A stretch of DNA of 64,000 bases from Pseudomonadales bacterium (GTDB lineage Bacteria; Pseudomonadota; Gammaproteobacteria; Pseudomonadales; Azotimanducaceae), in assembly GCA_019634925.1 (NCBI GenBank), contig JAHCAL010000001.1:124001-188000 (forward strand), written 5' to 3'. Numbering within the stretch: position 1 is the stretch's first letter; every line of letters starts with the position of its first letter. Positions 8,881-19,878 of this stretch are shown here, in pieces. The translations under genes were made by a program, and so were the position numbers. The notes beneath the pieces were generated by a model. The model worked only from the letters and a program-made list of their open reading frames with translations, was not told the DNA's origin and ran no database searches.

Positions 8881-9077
8881 GATTGAGCGCGGTCGAACGC
8901 CGGCGTGCCCCGATGGTTGACGTGACGCGCACTTTAGACGGTTCGTGGGCGTTCGGCCAACCGGCGCCCCCCCACGCCGCCGGGGCGGTGCCCGGGCGCC
9001 GGCAGGGCATGCAGGAGGGGCGCCGCAGGCGCTCCGGTTGGAGCAGCAGGTGGTGCAGGTGCTGCAGGGGGAGATGG

Positions 9078-9083
9078 TATAGT
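9078..9083 (+). promoter_or_regulatory. Candidate -10 element for mlaF
   Basis: TATAGT lies 30 nt upstream of the mlaF ATG in the 232 nt divergent gap 8881-9112. No good -35 is seen 16-18 nt upstream. The rest of the gap is very GC-rich with several small inverted repeats and no open frame I believe. Confidence 0.4.
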
Positions 9084-9112
9084 TGCGCACCCTCACTGGG
9101 CACCAGGACGGA

Positions 9113-9922
9113 ATGGCAGACGGCGCCTACATAGAGATCCGGGACCTGTACTTCTCGCGCGGCGAACGCAAGATCTTCGACGGTCTGTCGATGGACATTC
9201 CGCGCGGCCGCATCACCGGCATCATGGGGCCGAGCGGTACCGGCAAGACCACGCTGCTGCGCATCATCGGCGGCCAGTTGCGCCCGGATGCGGGCCAGGT
9301 GCTGGTCGACGGCGTCGACGTGGCGCGCGTGGGCCGTGACGAGCTGTTCGAGCTGCGCAAGCACATCGGCATGCTGTTCCAGTCCTCGGCGCTGTTCACG
9401 GATCTCACGGTGTTCGAGAACGTCGCGTTTCCGCTGCGCGAGCACACGTCGCTGCCCGAGGACAGCATCCGCGATCTCGTGCTCATGAAGCTCAATGCCG
9501 TCGGACTCCGGGGTGCGCGCGACCTGTACCCGAGCGAGCTCTCCGGTGGCATGGCCCGCCGGGTGGCGTTCGCCCGGGCCATCGCGCTCGATCCCGACCT
9601 GCTCATGTATGACGAGCCGTTCACCGGGCAGGATCCGATCGCGATGGGCGTCGTGCTGACCCTGATCAAGAATCTGAATGTCGCGCTCAAGACCACCAGC
9701 ATCGTCGTGTCGCACGATATCCACGAGACCTCGAGCATCGCCGACAAGCTCTACGTCATCGCCGACGGCAAGGTGATCGGTGCCGGCACCCCGGCTGCGC
9801 TGCGCGCGGATGGCTCGGAGCTGATCCGGCAGTTCATGCACGGCCGACCCGACGGCCCGGTACCGTTCCACTATCCGGCGGTGGATCTCGAAAGCGAACT
9901 GGTCGGCGGCCGCGCGGCATGA
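9113..9922 (+). CDS. mlaF: Phospholipid ABC transporter ATPase MlaF
   Basis: 269 residues, identical in length to E. coli MlaF, when started at ATG 9113. A TTG start 30 nt upstream is less likely. Walker A is GPSGTGKTT, the signature is ELSGGMARRVAFARA and Walker B is MYDEPFTGQDP. With MlaE, MlaD and MlaB it forms the inner-membrane machine that moves phospholipids between the membranes and keeps the outer leaflet asymmetric. The gene overlaps mlaE by an ATGA. It opens the mlaFEDCB-ibaG-murA run. Confidence 0.96.
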   Translation: MADGAYIEIRDLYFSRGERKIFDGLSMDIPRGRITGIMGPSGTGKTTLLRIIGGQLRPDAGQVLVDGVDVARVGRDELFELRKHIGMLFQSSALFTDLTVFENVAFPLREHTSLPEDSIRDLVLMKLNAVGLRGARDLYPSELSGGMARRVAFARAIALDPDLLMYDEPFTGQDPIAMGVVLTLIKNLNVALKTTSIVVSHDIHETSSIADKLYVIADGKVIGAGTPAALRADGSELIRQFMHGRPDGPVPFHYPAVDLESELVGGRAA

Positions 9923-10701
9923 TCGATTTTCTGCAGCGACTCGGCGCACGCACGCTCGAGCGCATGAGCAACCTCGGCCGCGCGAGCATCATGTGGGCGA
10001 CCGCGCTCTGGGGTCTGCCGCGCCGCGGCGATTACGCGCTGCTGATCCGGCAGATCTACAGCATCGGCGTGCTTTCGCTGGTCATCATCGTGCTGTCGGG
10101 GTTCTCGATCGGGGCAGTCATCGCGCTGCAGTTCTATACCCAGCTCGCGCGCTTCGGCGCCGAGGACGCGGTCGGTCTCGGGCTCGCCCTGGTCCTGCTC
10201 AGGGAACTCGGTCCGGTGGTCACCGGTCTGCTGTTCGCCGGGCGGGCCGGCTCCGCGATCACCGCCGAGATCGGCCTGATGAAAAGCACCGAGCAACTGT
10301 CGATCATGGAAATGATGGGGGTCGACCCGCTGCGCCGGATCGTGGCGCCGCGGCTCTGGGCCGGGCTGCTCTGCATGCCGCTCCTGACCGCGATCTTCAA
10401 CGTGGTCGCCATCTACGGCGGCATGGTGGTGGCGGTCGAGTGGCTCGGCGCCGACCCGGGCGGATTCTGGTCGGGTATGCAGGATGCGGTGGAACTGTGG
10501 GAAGATCTCGGCAAAGGCACCATCAAGAGCGTCGTCTTCGCGCTCGTCATCACCTGGATCGCGGTGTTCCAGGGCTATGACACGGTTCCGACCGCGGAGG
10601 GCATCGGCCGCGCGACCACGCGTACCGTGGTGATGAGTTCGGTCATGGTGCTGGCACTCGACTTCATCCTGACCCTCGGGATGTATGGAGATTTCGAATG
10701 A
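9919..10701 (+). CDS. mlaE: Phospholipid ABC transporter permease MlaE
   Basis: 260 residues, the E. coli length. It is a hydrophobic MlaE permease with about five to six helices and the conserved segments LVLLRELGPVVTGLLFAGR and GSAITAEIGLMK. An N-terminal amphipathic interfacial helix precedes the first membrane segment. It overlaps mlaF and mlaD by 4 nt each. It forms the MlaE dimer at the centre of the MlaFEDB complex. Confidence 0.96.
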   Translation: MIDFLQRLGARTLERMSNLGRASIMWATALWGLPRRGDYALLIRQIYSIGVLSLVIIVLSGFSIGAVIALQFYTQLARFGAEDAVGLGLALVLLRELGPVVTGLLFAGRAGSAITAEIGLMKSTEQLSIMEMMGVDPLRRIVAPRLWAGLLCMPLLTAIFNVVAIYGGMVVAVEWLGADPGGFWSGMQDAVELWEDLGKGTIKSVVFALVITWIAVFQGYDTVPTAEGIGRATTRTVVMSSVMVLALDFILTLGMYGDFE

Positions 10702-11159
10702 TCCGGATGCGAACCGTAGAAATCAGCGTCGGCGCGTTCGTGCTCGCCGGCGTGCTGGCGTTCGTGGTGCTGATGGTCCAGGTGAGCGGCGTCAGCTTCA
10801 CGCGCGAGGAAGGCAACTACCGGCTGTACGCGACGTTCAGCGACGTCGCCGGTCTGCGCGTGCGCTCCAAGGTCAGCATGGCCGGTGTGACGATCGGGCG
10901 GGTCACGGCGATCACCGTGGACCCCGCCTATGGCCAGGCCACCGTGGAAATGCAGATCATCGGCTCGACCGGCGAGCTGCCGGTCGATACGGGCGCCCGC
11001 ATCCTGACCGAGGGGCTGCTCGGCGCGCGCTACATCAGCCTGATGCCCGGCGCCGACGACGAGATGCTGGCCGACGGCGACTACATCGAGGACACCCAGG
11101 GCGCCCTGGTCCTCGAGAACCTCATCGGTGATTTCGTGACCCGCCTGGGAGGATCCTGA
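10698..11159 (+). CDS. mlaD: MCE-domain lipid-binding protein MlaD
   Basis: 153 residues. One N-terminal membrane anchor (residues about 9-30) is followed by a single MCE domain (YRLYATFSDVAGLRVRSKVSMAGVTIG). The hexameric ring of MlaD sits over MlaE and exchanges lipid with periplasmic MlaC. It is about 30 residues shorter than E. coli MlaD at the C-terminus, so the distal helical part is reduced. The stop is followed 1 nt later by the mlaC start. Confidence 0.95.
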   Translation: MIRMRTVEISVGAFVLAGVLAFVVLMVQVSGVSFTREEGNYRLYATFSDVAGLRVRSKVSMAGVTIGRVTAITVDPAYGQATVEMQIIGSTGELPVDTGARILTEGLLGARYISLMPGADDEMLADGDYIEDTQGALVLENLIGDFVTRLGGS

Positions 11160-11160
11160 C

Positions 11161-11877
11161 ATGACCGCCACCCGATCCCCGTGGACCCGTGGCGCGCGTT
11201 CCTGGCTGTTCGGCCCGTGTGCGCTCGTCCTTTGCATGCTTCTCTTGGCGCTGCCGGTTGTTGCGTCCGCTGCCACCCGGAGCGCCGAGGAGCGTGTCCA
11301 GGAGGTCTCGGATGCCGTGCTTGCCCTGATCGAGGAGGCGCGCGGCTATGCGAAGGAGGACCCGGAACGGTTCTACCGCGAAGTGACCGCCCTGCTCGAC
11401 GATGCGGTGGACTTCGACAGCTTCGCGCGCAGCGTGATGGCCGTGCATTACCGGGCGGCCACGCCCGAGCAGCGGCGGCGCTTCTCGGATTCGTTCAAGT
11501 GGGGTCTGGTGCGCACCTATTCGCTCGCGCTGACCGAATTCAGCAATGGCGTGATCCGTGTCCTGCCGCCGAGCCAGCCGGCGCGCGACCCGAAGCGCCA
11601 CACGGTGCGCATGGAAGTGACGACGCCGAGCGGCAGCGTCTACCCGGTGCAGTATTCGATGGCGGTCGGCCGCAACGGTGACTGGCAGGTCAGGAACATC
11701 ATCGTCAACGGCGTCAACATCGGCCTGACCTATCGGAACCAGTTCACTGCCGCGATGAACGACCCGCGCAACAGCGGCAGCCTCGACAAGGTGATCGACG
11801 GCTGGAGCGACATGCTCGCGTCCGAGGCCGCCGAACTCGAGAAGACGCTGTCGGGCCAGCAGGGCGCAGGGAGCTGA
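11161..11877 (+). CDS. mlaC: Periplasmic phospholipid shuttle MlaC
   Basis: 238 residues beginning with a signal peptide (charged N-region, hydrophobic ALVLCMLLLALPVVASA, cleavage near residue 38). The mature protein has the Ttg2D/MlaC family features YKREVTALLDDAVDFD-like and the MAVHYRAATPEQRRRF segment. MlaC carries phospholipid between the MlaA-porin complex and MlaD. The RBS GGAGG lies just upstream of the ATG. The length exceeds E. coli MlaC mainly through a longer N-region and C-tail. Confidence 0.94.
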   Translation: MTATRSPWTRGARSWLFGPCALVLCMLLLALPVVASAATRSAEERVQEVSDAVLALIEEARGYAKEDPERFYREVTALLDDAVDFDSFARSVMAVHYRAATPEQRRRFSDSFKWGLVRTYSLALTEFSNGVIRVLPPSQPARDPKRHTVRMEVTTPSGSVYPVQYSMAVGRNGDWQVRNIIVNGVNIGLTYRNQFTAAMNDPRNSGSLDKVIDGWSDMLASEAAELEKTLSGQQGAGS

Positions 11878-11879
11878 GC

Positions 11880-13749
<1,870 letters not shown>

Positions 13750-13754
13750 GGATC

Positions 13755-14414
13755 ATGGGACTTACCATCGCGCTGAACCGCGGCCGCATCCTGAAGGAAT
13801 GCCTGCCGCTCATCACGGCCGCCGGCTACGCACCGGCGGAGAGCCTGGACGGCAGCCGCAAGCTCGTGTTTCCCACGGTGACCGGCGGTCACCGGCTGAT
13901 CGTGGTGCGCGGCTCGGACGTGCCGACCTACGTCGAGTATGGGGCAGCCGACGTCGGTATCGTCGGCAAGGACACCCTGCTCGAACACGACACCGCCGGG
14001 TTCTACGAGTGTCTCGATCTCGGTATCGGGCGCTGCCGGCTGATGACGGCTGCGCCGGTCGGGGTCGACATCAGTCGCGGCCCGCTGCGGGTCGCGACCA
14101 AGTTCGTGCGCGCCGCGCGCCGCTACTTCGAGGCCCAGGGGCGTCAGGTGGTGATCATCCCGCTCGCCGGCGCGATGGAGATCGCGCCGCTCATGAACCT
14201 GGCCGACTGCATCGTCGACATCGTCGATACCGGCAACACCCTGAAGGCGAACGGCCTCGAGGCGCTCGAGACGATTGCCGAGATCAGCTCGCGGGTGATC
14301 GTCAACCGCGCCTCCATGAAACTCAAGTTCGACGAGGTCCAGGCCTTCATCGACGGGCTGCGCGCACAAGCCGCGCGCCTGGCGCCGGCTGCTCCCGGAG
14401 CGTCGCGCGCGTGA
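13755..14414 (+). CDS. hisG: ATP phosphoribosyltransferase HisG, short form
   Basis: 219 residues starting [15 protein letters not shown]. It has the catalytic domain ([15 protein letters not shown], and the PRPP loop [16 protein letters not shown]) but lacks the C-terminal regulatory domain of the long enterobacterial form. Short HisG works as an octamer with HisZ, a histidyl-tRNA synthetase paralogue that supplies histidine feedback. It catalyses the first step of histidine synthesis. hisZ is not in this window, so it must lie elsewhere. hisD overlaps by GTGA. Confidence 0.96.
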   Translation: MGLTIALNRGRILKECLPLITAAGYAPAESLDGSRKLVFPTVTGGHRLIVVRGSDVPTYVEYGAADVGIVGKDTLLEHDTAGFYECLDLGIGRCRLMTAAPVGVDISRGPLRVATKFVRAARRYFEAQGRQVVIIPLAGAMEIAPLMNLADCIVDIVDTGNTLKANGLEALETIAEISSRVIVNRASMKLKFDEVQAFIDGLRAQAARLAPAAPGASRA

Positions 14415-15751
14415 GTGCGGACGGAGCGCTCGGTATCCGCCGGCTCGACGCCGGCGCGCCCGGATTCGATACGGCGCTCGCCGCGCTGCTGGCGTGGGAC
14501 CTGAGCGAGGACGACGCGGTCAACCGGGTGGCGCGCGAGGTAATCGACGCGGTGCGAGCGCGGGGCGACGCGGCGCTCCTCGAGTACACGGCCCGCTTCG
14601 ATCGCTGGCAGCCGGCCGATGGGGCGGCGCTGGTGCTCGGACCCGCGGAATTCGCCGCGGCCTGGCAGGGGCTGCCTGTGGCCGAGCGCGCGGCGCTGGA
14701 GCAGGCGGCCGCGCGCATCGAGACCTATCACCGGCGGCAGCTGGCGGCGGACTGGGAATACACGGACGAGGACGGCAGCCGGTTGGGGCAGCGGGTCTCG
14801 CCGCTCGACCGGGTCGGCCTGTACGTACCCGGCGGCCAGGCGGCCTATCCGTCCACGGTGCTGATGACCGCCATTCCCGCGCGCGTGGCGGGCGTCGGCG
14901 AGCTGGTCATGGTGGTTCCCACCCCGGACGGCCGGCGCAACGACCTGGTGCTGGCGGCCGCCCATGCGGCCGGCATCGACAGGGCATTCGCGATCGGCGG
15001 CGCGCAGGCGATCGCCGCGCTGGCGTTCGGTACCGCGACGGTGCCACGGGTCGACAAGATCGTCGGGCCGGGCGGCGCCTACGTCGCGGCGGCGAAGCGG
15101 CTGGTCTACGGCACCGTCGGGATCGACGTGATCGCCGGCCCGAGCGAGGTGCTGATCGTCGCGGACGGCACCGCGCCGGCCGATTGGATGGCGCTCGACC
15201 TGTTTTCGCAGGCCGAACACGATGCCGCGGCCCAGGCGATCCTGGTCGCGCCGGACCCGGCCTACCTCGACGCGGTGGAGGCAGCCATGGCGAGGCTCCT
15301 TGCCGAGCGGCCGCGCGCCGCGACGATCCAGGCATCGCTGGCCGGGCGGGGTGCGCTGATCCGGGTTCGCGATCTCGCCGAGGCGGTGCACCTGGTCAAC
15401 CGGATCGCGCCGGAACACCTCGAACTCGCCGTGGCGGACCCGGACGCGCTGCTGCCCGGCATCCGGCATGCGGGCGCGATCTTCGTCGGGGCGCATTCGC
15501 CGGAAGTGATCGGCGACTACGTGGCCGGACCGAGCCACGTGCTGCCCACGTTCGGGACGGCGCGGTTCTCCTCGCCGCTCGGGGTGTACGACTTCCAGAA
15601 ACGCAGTTCCGTGATCCGCCTGAGCCCGGCAGGCGCCGAGCGTCTGGGCCGCATCGCGGCCACGCTCGCGCACGGCGAAGGGCTCGAAGCCCACGCCCGC
15701 GCCGCGGAAGCGCGCGTGCGCGGGATCGACCACAATCGGCCCGACCGGTAG
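14411..15751 (+). CDS. hisD: Histidinol dehydrogenase HisD
   Basis: 446 residues from GTG 14411. It oxidises histidinol to histidine in two NAD-dependent steps. The signature region [18 protein letters not shown], the zinc and base residues in [12 protein letters not shown], and [14 protein letters not shown] are present. The frame runs open upstream only because of hisG. hisC, which commonly follows hisD in related genomes, is absent and zapE follows 4 nt later. Confidence 0.96.
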   Translation: MSADGALGIRRLDAGAPGFDTALAALLAWDLSEDDAVNRVAREVIDAVRARGDAALLEYTARFDRWQPADGAALVLGPAEFAAAWQGLPVAERAALEQAAARIETYHRRQLAADWEYTDEDGSRLGQRVSPLDRVGLYVPGGQAAYPSTVLMTAIPARVAGVGELVMVVPTPDGRRNDLVLAAAHAAGIDRAFAIGGAQAIAALAFGTATVPRVDKIVGPGGAYVAAAKRLVYGTVGIDVIAGPSEVLIVADGTAPADWMALDLFSQAEHDAAAQAILVAPDPAYLDAVEAAMARLLAERPRAATIQASLAGRGALIRVRDLAEAVHLVNRIAPEHLELAVADPDALLPGIRHAGAIFVGAHSPEVIGDYVAGPSHVLPTFGTARFSSPLGVYDFQKRSSVIRLSPAGAERLGRIAATLAHGEGLEAHARAAEARVRGIDHNRPDR

Positions 15752-15755
15752 GGCG

Positions 15756-16862
15756 TTGCCCGACATCGTGTCGCCCGCCGAGAAATACAGGACCCTGCTG
15801 GCCGGCCCCGGCTTCGCCGAGGATCCCGCCCAGGCCGAGGTGGTGGCCCTGCTGGAGGATCTCTACCGGCGCCTGGAAGCGCGTGCCGCGGCGCGGCCCG
15901 GCCTGCTCGGACGCCTGCTGGGCCGGCGTCAGCCCGAAACGGAGCCGGTGACCGGGCTGTATCTCTGGGGGGGCGTCGGGCGCGGCAAGACGCTGCTCAT
16001 GGACCTTTTCTACGAATGCCTGCCCGCGGACGACCGGCAGCGCATGCACTTTCACCGGTTCATGCAGCGCGTTCACCAGTCGCTCAAGGACCACGCCGGC
16101 AAGCCGAATCCGCTGCAGATCGTGGCGGCGGAACTCGCCGCTCAGAGCAGCGTGCTCTGCTTCGACGAGTTCTTCGTCTCCGACATCGGCGACGCCATGA
16201 TTCTCGCGGAACTGCTGCAGGGCCTGTTCGCCCGCGGGGTCACGCTGGTCGCCACCTCCAACGTCGAGCCGGACCGGCTGTACGAGAACGGGTTGCAACG
16301 GCGCCGCTTCCTGCCGGCGATCGACCTGCTGAAGCGCCACACGCGGGTGCACAACGTCGATGGTCAGGTCGACTACCGGTTGCGTGTCCTCGAGCGGGCC
16401 GAGATCTACCACTGTCCGCTCGACCGCGAGGCGGACCTGAGCCTTGCGCGCAGCTTCGCCGCACTCGCGCCGGAGGCCCCGGCCGAGAACGTGGTGCTGA
16501 CCATCGAGGGTCGCCCGATCCGCGCGCGCCGGGTCGCCGAGGACGTGGCCTGGTTCGAGTTCCGCGAGCTCTGTGAAGGCCCGCGCAGCCAGAACGACTA
16601 CATCGAGCTGTCGCGCATCTTCCACGCGGTGGTGCTGTCCAACGTGCCCCGCTTCACGGTGCGCTCCGAAGACGCCGCGCGCCGGTTCATCAGCCTGGTC
16701 GACGAGTTCTACGATCGCGCGGTCAAGCTGATCATGTCGGCGGAGGCGCCGGTCACCGAACTCTACGGGGGCGAGCGCCTGCGCTTCGAGTTCGAGCGGA
16801 CCGAGAGCCGGCTCCTCGAGATGCAGTCCCACGAGTACCTGGCCCGCTCGCATCGGGCATGA
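15756..16862 (+). CDS. zapE: Cell-division ATPase ZapE (AFG1-like)
   Basis: 368 residues from TTG 15756 (a GTG at 15768 would give a start at VSPAEKYR, as in many homologues). Walker A is GGVGRGKTLLMD and Walker B is LCFDEFFVSDIGDAM, followed by a sensor region VATSNVEPDRLYENGLQR. ZapE binds the Z-ring during constriction in E. coli. The start is undecided because both codons lie within 12 nt and the GGTAGGG ribosome site is close to either. Confidence 0.92.
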   Translation: MPDIVSPAEKYRTLLAGPGFAEDPAQAEVVALLEDLYRRLEARAAARPGLLGRLLGRRQPETEPVTGLYLWGGVGRGKTLLMDLFYECLPADDRQRMHFHRFMQRVHQSLKDHAGKPNPLQIVAAELAAQSSVLCFDEFFVSDIGDAMILAELLQGLFARGVTLVATSNVEPDRLYENGLQRRRFLPAIDLLKRHTRVHNVDGQVDYRLRVLERAEIYHCPLDREADLSLARSFAALAPEAPAENVVLTIEGRPIRARRVAEDVAWFEFRELCEGPRSQNDYIELSRIFHAVVLSNVPRFTVRSEDAARRFISLVDEFYDRAVKLIMSAEAPVTELYGGERLRFEFERTESRLLEMQSHEYLARSHRA

Positions 16863-16882
16863 GGCGGGTCCATTCGAAGTCG

Positions 16883-16911
16883 TTGTATTGCCCAATCCCG
16901 TCCGTTAAGAT
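16883..16911 (+). promoter_or_regulatory. Sigma-70 promoter of rplM-rpsI
   Basis: TTGTAT (16883-16888) and TAAGAT (16906-16911) are separated by 17 nt, and the predicted start is about 30-35 nt before the rplM ATG. The downstream leader CCCTCCCAAAAATCTGG is short. It fits a ribosomal-protein promoter. Confidence 0.6.
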
Positions 16912-16950
16912 TCGCCCTCCCAAAAATCTGGCCCCCCGGGACGCGAGTTC

Positions 16951-17379
16951 ATGAAGACGGTAAGCATGCGTGCACAGGACGTTCAGCGGTCCTGGCTGGT
17001 GGTCGACGCCGAAGGGAAGACCCTCGGCCGGCTGGCTACGGAGATCGCCCGGCGCCTGCGCGGCAAGCACAAGCCGGAATATACCCCCCACGTGGACACC
17101 GGCGACTACGTCGTCGTGGTCAACGCGGCGAAGGTGCAGGTCACCGGTGCCAAGACCACCGACAAGATCTATTACCATCACACCGGCTACCCGGGCGGCA
17201 TCAAGGGCATCAGCTTCGAGCACCTGCGCGACAGCCATCCGGAACGGATCATCGAGCGCGCGGTGAAAGGCATGCTCCCGCGCGGTCCGCTCGGGCGCGA
17301 CATGCTGCGTAAACTCAAGGTTTACGCAGGCAACGAACACCCGCACAGTGCACAGCAACCGGAACCTCTGGAAATCTAA
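16951..17379 (+). CDS. rplM: Ribosomal protein L13
   Basis: 142 residues, the exact bacterial L13 length. The block [20 protein letters not shown] and the C-terminal [17 protein letters not shown] are characteristic. L13 is an early assembly protein of the 50S subunit. It is cotranscribed with rpsI 3 nt downstream. In E. coli L13 represses its own operon, and any such leader element here is too short to judge. Confidence 0.98.
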   Translation: MKTVSMRAQDVQRSWLVVDAEGKTLGRLATEIARRLRGKHKPEYTPHVDTGDYVVVVNAAKVQVTGAKTTDKIYYHHTGYPGGIKGISFEHLRDSHPERIIERAVKGMLPRGPLGRDMLRKLKVYAGNEHPHSAQQPEPLEI

Positions 17380-17382
17380 CGC

Positions 17383-17775
17383 ATGGCAGTTACCCAGTCC
17401 TACGGCACCGGGCGTCGCAAGACCGCGGCCGCACGTGTGTTCATCAAGCCGGGCACCGGCTCCATCGTCGTCAACGACCTCCCGCTCGACCGGTACTTCG
17501 GTCGCGAGACGTCCCGGATGATCGTCCGCCAGGCGCTGGAAGTGGCAGAACTGGTCGGCCGGGTCGACGTCCGCGTGACGGTCGCCGGCGGCGGCAACTC
17601 CGGCCAGGCGGGTTCGATCCGGCACGGCATCGCCCGTGCGCTGGTCGAGCACGACGAGAGCCTGCGCGCGCCGCTGCGCCGTGCCGGCTTCCTCACCCGC
17701 GATGCGCGGGCGGTCGAACGCAAGAAAGTGGGTCTGCGCAAGGCGCGCAAGCGTCCGCAATACTCCAAGCGTTGA
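17383..17775 (+). CDS. rpsI: Ribosomal protein S9
   Basis: 130 residues beginning [15 protein letters not shown] after the start region. It ends KRPQYSKR, the conserved S9 C-terminal tail that reaches the P-site tRNA. It is the second gene of the rplM-rpsI operon. A 9 bp GC hairpin follows 8 nt after the stop. Confidence 0.98.
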   Translation: MAVTQSYGTGRRKTAAARVFIKPGTGSIVVNDLPLDRYFGRETSRMIVRQALEVAELVGRVDVRVTVAGGGNSGQAGSIRHGIARALVEHDESLRAPLRRAGFLTRDARAVERKKVGLRKARKRPQYSKR

Positions 17776-17783
17776 CCGTTGCC

Positions 17784-17806
17784 TGCGCGGCCCCGAAGGC
17801 CGCGCA
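17784..17806 (+). terminator. Hairpin after rpsI
   Basis: A perfect 9 bp inverted repeat (17784-17792 with 17798-17806) with a 5 nt loop lies 8 nt past the rpsI stop. There is no T-run after it. It may act as a Rho-dependent or weak terminator, or as a 3' end stabiliser. Confidence 0.5.
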
Positions 17807-17893
17807 GTCACGCCCCGGGCATGTGTCGCCGGGGCCCAGCGCGAGCCGCGTGTGGTAGACTCTCGACGATAAATCCAGTTGGGGAGCACGGCT

Positions 17894-18550
17894 GTGAGCC
17901 ATGGCGATCAAGTCGCTAAACCGTCCGCGGAGGAACTCGCGGCGAGCATCGACACCAGCACCATCAACAGGCAACGCCGCTACTTTCTGATCGGTGCGAC
18001 CGCGGTGGTCGGGGCGGTCGGCGTGGTCGGTGCGGCCGTCCCCTTCGTAGCGTCCTGGAAGCCGAGCGCCAAGGCACGCGCGCTCGGGGCGCCGACCACC
18101 ATCGACATCAGCAAACTGCAGGTCGGCGAGATGCTGGGCCCGACCCCGGCCTGGCGCGGACAACCCATCTTCGTACTGTCCCGTGACGCGGACGCGGTCG
18201 AGCGACTCAAGCGCGACAACGACGCTCTGGCGGACCCCGAGTCCGGCAACACGGAAATGCAGCCGGGCTACGCACAGAACCGCTGGCGCTCGGTGCGTCC
18301 GGAAATCGGCGTCTACATCGGGCTGTGTACGCACCTCGGCTGTTCGCCGAAATATTACGGTCGGGTCGAACCACAACCGTTCGACCCGAACTGGGAGGGG
18401 GGCTTCTTCTGTCCCTGCCACGGCTCCCGGTTCGATCTCGCGGGGCGCGTCGTCAAGAGCGTGCCGGCGCCGGACAACCTGCCGGTGCCGCCCTATCGCT
18501 TCGTCAGCGACACGGTCGTAGTCATCGGCGAAGACGAGGAGATGGTCTGA
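17894..18550 (+). CDS. petA: Rieske iron-sulfur subunit of the bc1 complex
   Basis: 218 residues from GTG 17894, preceded at good distance by GGGGAGC. A TTG at 17879 is the alternative. One N-terminal membrane helix with a preceding RQRRYF twin-arginine-like segment (residues about 28-55) anchors it. The 2Fe-2S ligands are CTHLGC and CPCHGS with the Pro loop. It accepts electrons from ubiquinol at the Qo site and passes them to cytochrome c1. It is the first gene of petABC, and its stop and the petB ATG overlap as TGATG. Confidence 0.96.
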   Translation: MSHGDQVAKPSAEELAASIDTSTINRQRRYFLIGATAVVGAVGVVGAAVPFVASWKPSAKARALGAPTTIDISKLQVGEMLGPTPAWRGQPIFVLSRDADAVERLKRDNDALADPESGNTEMQPGYAQNRWRSVRPEIGVYIGLCTHLGCSPKYYGRVEPQPFDPNWEGGFFCPCHGSRFDLAGRVVKSVPAPDNLPVPPYRFVSDTVVVIGEDEEMV

Positions 18551-19878
18551 TGGCCCCAGCACCGCATACGCAGGCACCGCAGACGCAAGCACCGCATACG
18601 CAGGGTAATGTGCCCGGCAGAGGCAAGGCCGCTGCGGCATGGGGCAATTTCATGGCATGGGTCGACGAACGGTTCCCGCTGACGGAAACGTTCGAGTACC
18701 ACATGTCGCATTACTACGCGCCGAAGAACTTCAATTTCTGGTATTTCTTCGGCGTGCTCTCCGTAGTGGTGCTGGTCAACCAGCTGCTGACCGGGATCTG
18801 GCTGACCATGAGCTACGTCCCGAGCGGCGACGGCGCGTTCCGCTCGGTCGAGTACATCATGCGCGACGTCGAATACGGCTGGCTCCTGCGGTACCTGCAT
18901 TCCACCGGCGCGTCGGCATTCTTCATCGTGGTCTACCTGCACATGTTCCGTGGGCTCATGTACGGCTCGTACCGCAAGCCGCGCGAACTCCTGTGGCTGA
19001 TCGGCATGGCGATCTTCGTCGTGCTGATGGCGGAAGGCTTCTTCGGCTACCTGCTCCCATGGGGCAACATGTCCTACTGGGGCGCGCAGGTGATCGTGTC
19101 GCTGGTCGGTGCACTGCCGCTGATCGGCCCCGACCTGATGGAATGGGTTCGTGGCGACTTCCTGATGTCGGAGATCACCCTCAACCGGTTCTTCGCGCTG
19201 CATGTGGTGGCGCTGCCGCTGGTGCTGGTGATGCTCGTGTTCGTGCACATCGTGGCCCTGCACCACGTGGGCTCCAACAATCCGGATGGCATCGAGATCA
19301 AGAAGCACAAGGATGCCAACGGCGTTCCGCTCGACGGGATCCCGTTCCACCCCTACTACACGATCGGGCACGACCTTCCCGCCATCGTCGGCTTCCTGTT
19401 CATCTTCTGCGCCGTCGTGTTCTTTGCCCCGGAAATGGGCGGCTACTTCCTCGAGAAGCCCAACTTCGAGCAGGCGAATCCGCTCAAGACACCTGACCAC
19501 ATCGTGCCGGTCTGGTACTACACGCCGTTCTACGCGATGCTCCGCGCTGCTACCTATCCGCTGTTCGGCCTGTCGGCCAAGTTCTGGGGCTTCGTGGTCA
19601 TGGCCGGCGCGATCGTCGTCCCGGCCATCCTGCCCTGGCTCGACCGCAGCCCGGTCAAGTCGATCCGGTACAAGGGCTGGATCTCCAAGGTGATGCTGGC
19701 GCTGTTCGTGTTGAGTTTCTTCATCCTGGGTTACCTCGGCACCATCCCGTCGTCCCCGGCCGCGACCCTGATGGCGCAGATCTGCACGGCGCTGTACTTC
19801 GCCTACTTCGTGCTGATGCCCTGGTACACACGGGTCGAGAAGACCAAACCGGTTCCGGAAAGGGTGACCATGCGATGA
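18550..19878 (+). CDS. petB: Cytochrome b of the bc1 complex
   Basis: 442 residues from ATG 18550. It has eight membrane helices, heme histidines in LHSTGASAFFIVVYLHM and ALHVVALPLVLVMLVFVH, and the Qo-site motif PVWY, the form known from beta- and gammaproteobacteria. The first about 20 residues are an APHTQ/APQTQ repeat encoded by three 15 bp units, an extension unlike usual cytochrome b. A GTG at 18610 could start the protein after the repeat. The membrane core begins near MAWVDERFPLTETFEYH. Confidence 0.95.
   Translation: MAPAPHTQAPQTQAPHTQGNVPGRGKAAAAWGNFMAWVDERFPLTETFEYHMSHYYAPKNFNFWYFFGVLSVVVLVNQLLTGIWLTMSYVPSGDGAFRSVEYIMRDVEYGWLLRYLHSTGASAFFIVVYLHMFRGLMYGSYRKPRELLWLIGMAIFVVLMAEGFFGYLLPWGNMSYWGAQVIVSLVGALPLIGPDLMEWVRGDFLMSEITLNRFFALHVVALPLVLVMLVFVHIVALHHVGSNNPDGIEIKKHKDANGVPLDGIPFHPYYTIGHDLPAIVGFLFIFCAVVFFAPEMGGYFLEKPNFEQANPLKTPDHIVPVWYYTPFYAMLRAATYPLFGLSAKFWGFVVMAGAIVVPAILPWLDRSPVKSIRYKGWISKVMLALFVLSFFILGYLGTIPSSPAATLMAQICTALYFAYFVLMPWYTRVEKTKPVPERVTMR
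18559..18603 (+). repeat. Three 15 bp repeats at the 5' end of petB
   Basis: Units at 18559, 18574 and 18589 share GCACCGCA(T/G)ACGCA(G/A) and encode APHTQ, APQTQ and APHTQ. They sit directly after the petB ATG, so they are either an N-terminal extension or an untranslated spacer if a later start is used. Confidence 0.85.

Noticed and set aside
13755..14414. hisG as truncated
   Set aside because: 219 residues is the complete short form and the protein ends normally. The regulatory role is taken by HisZ in such organisms.
19499..19520. PVWY instead of PEWY in cytochrome b as an active-site mutation
   Set aside because: PVWY is the usual form in beta- and gammaproteobacteria.
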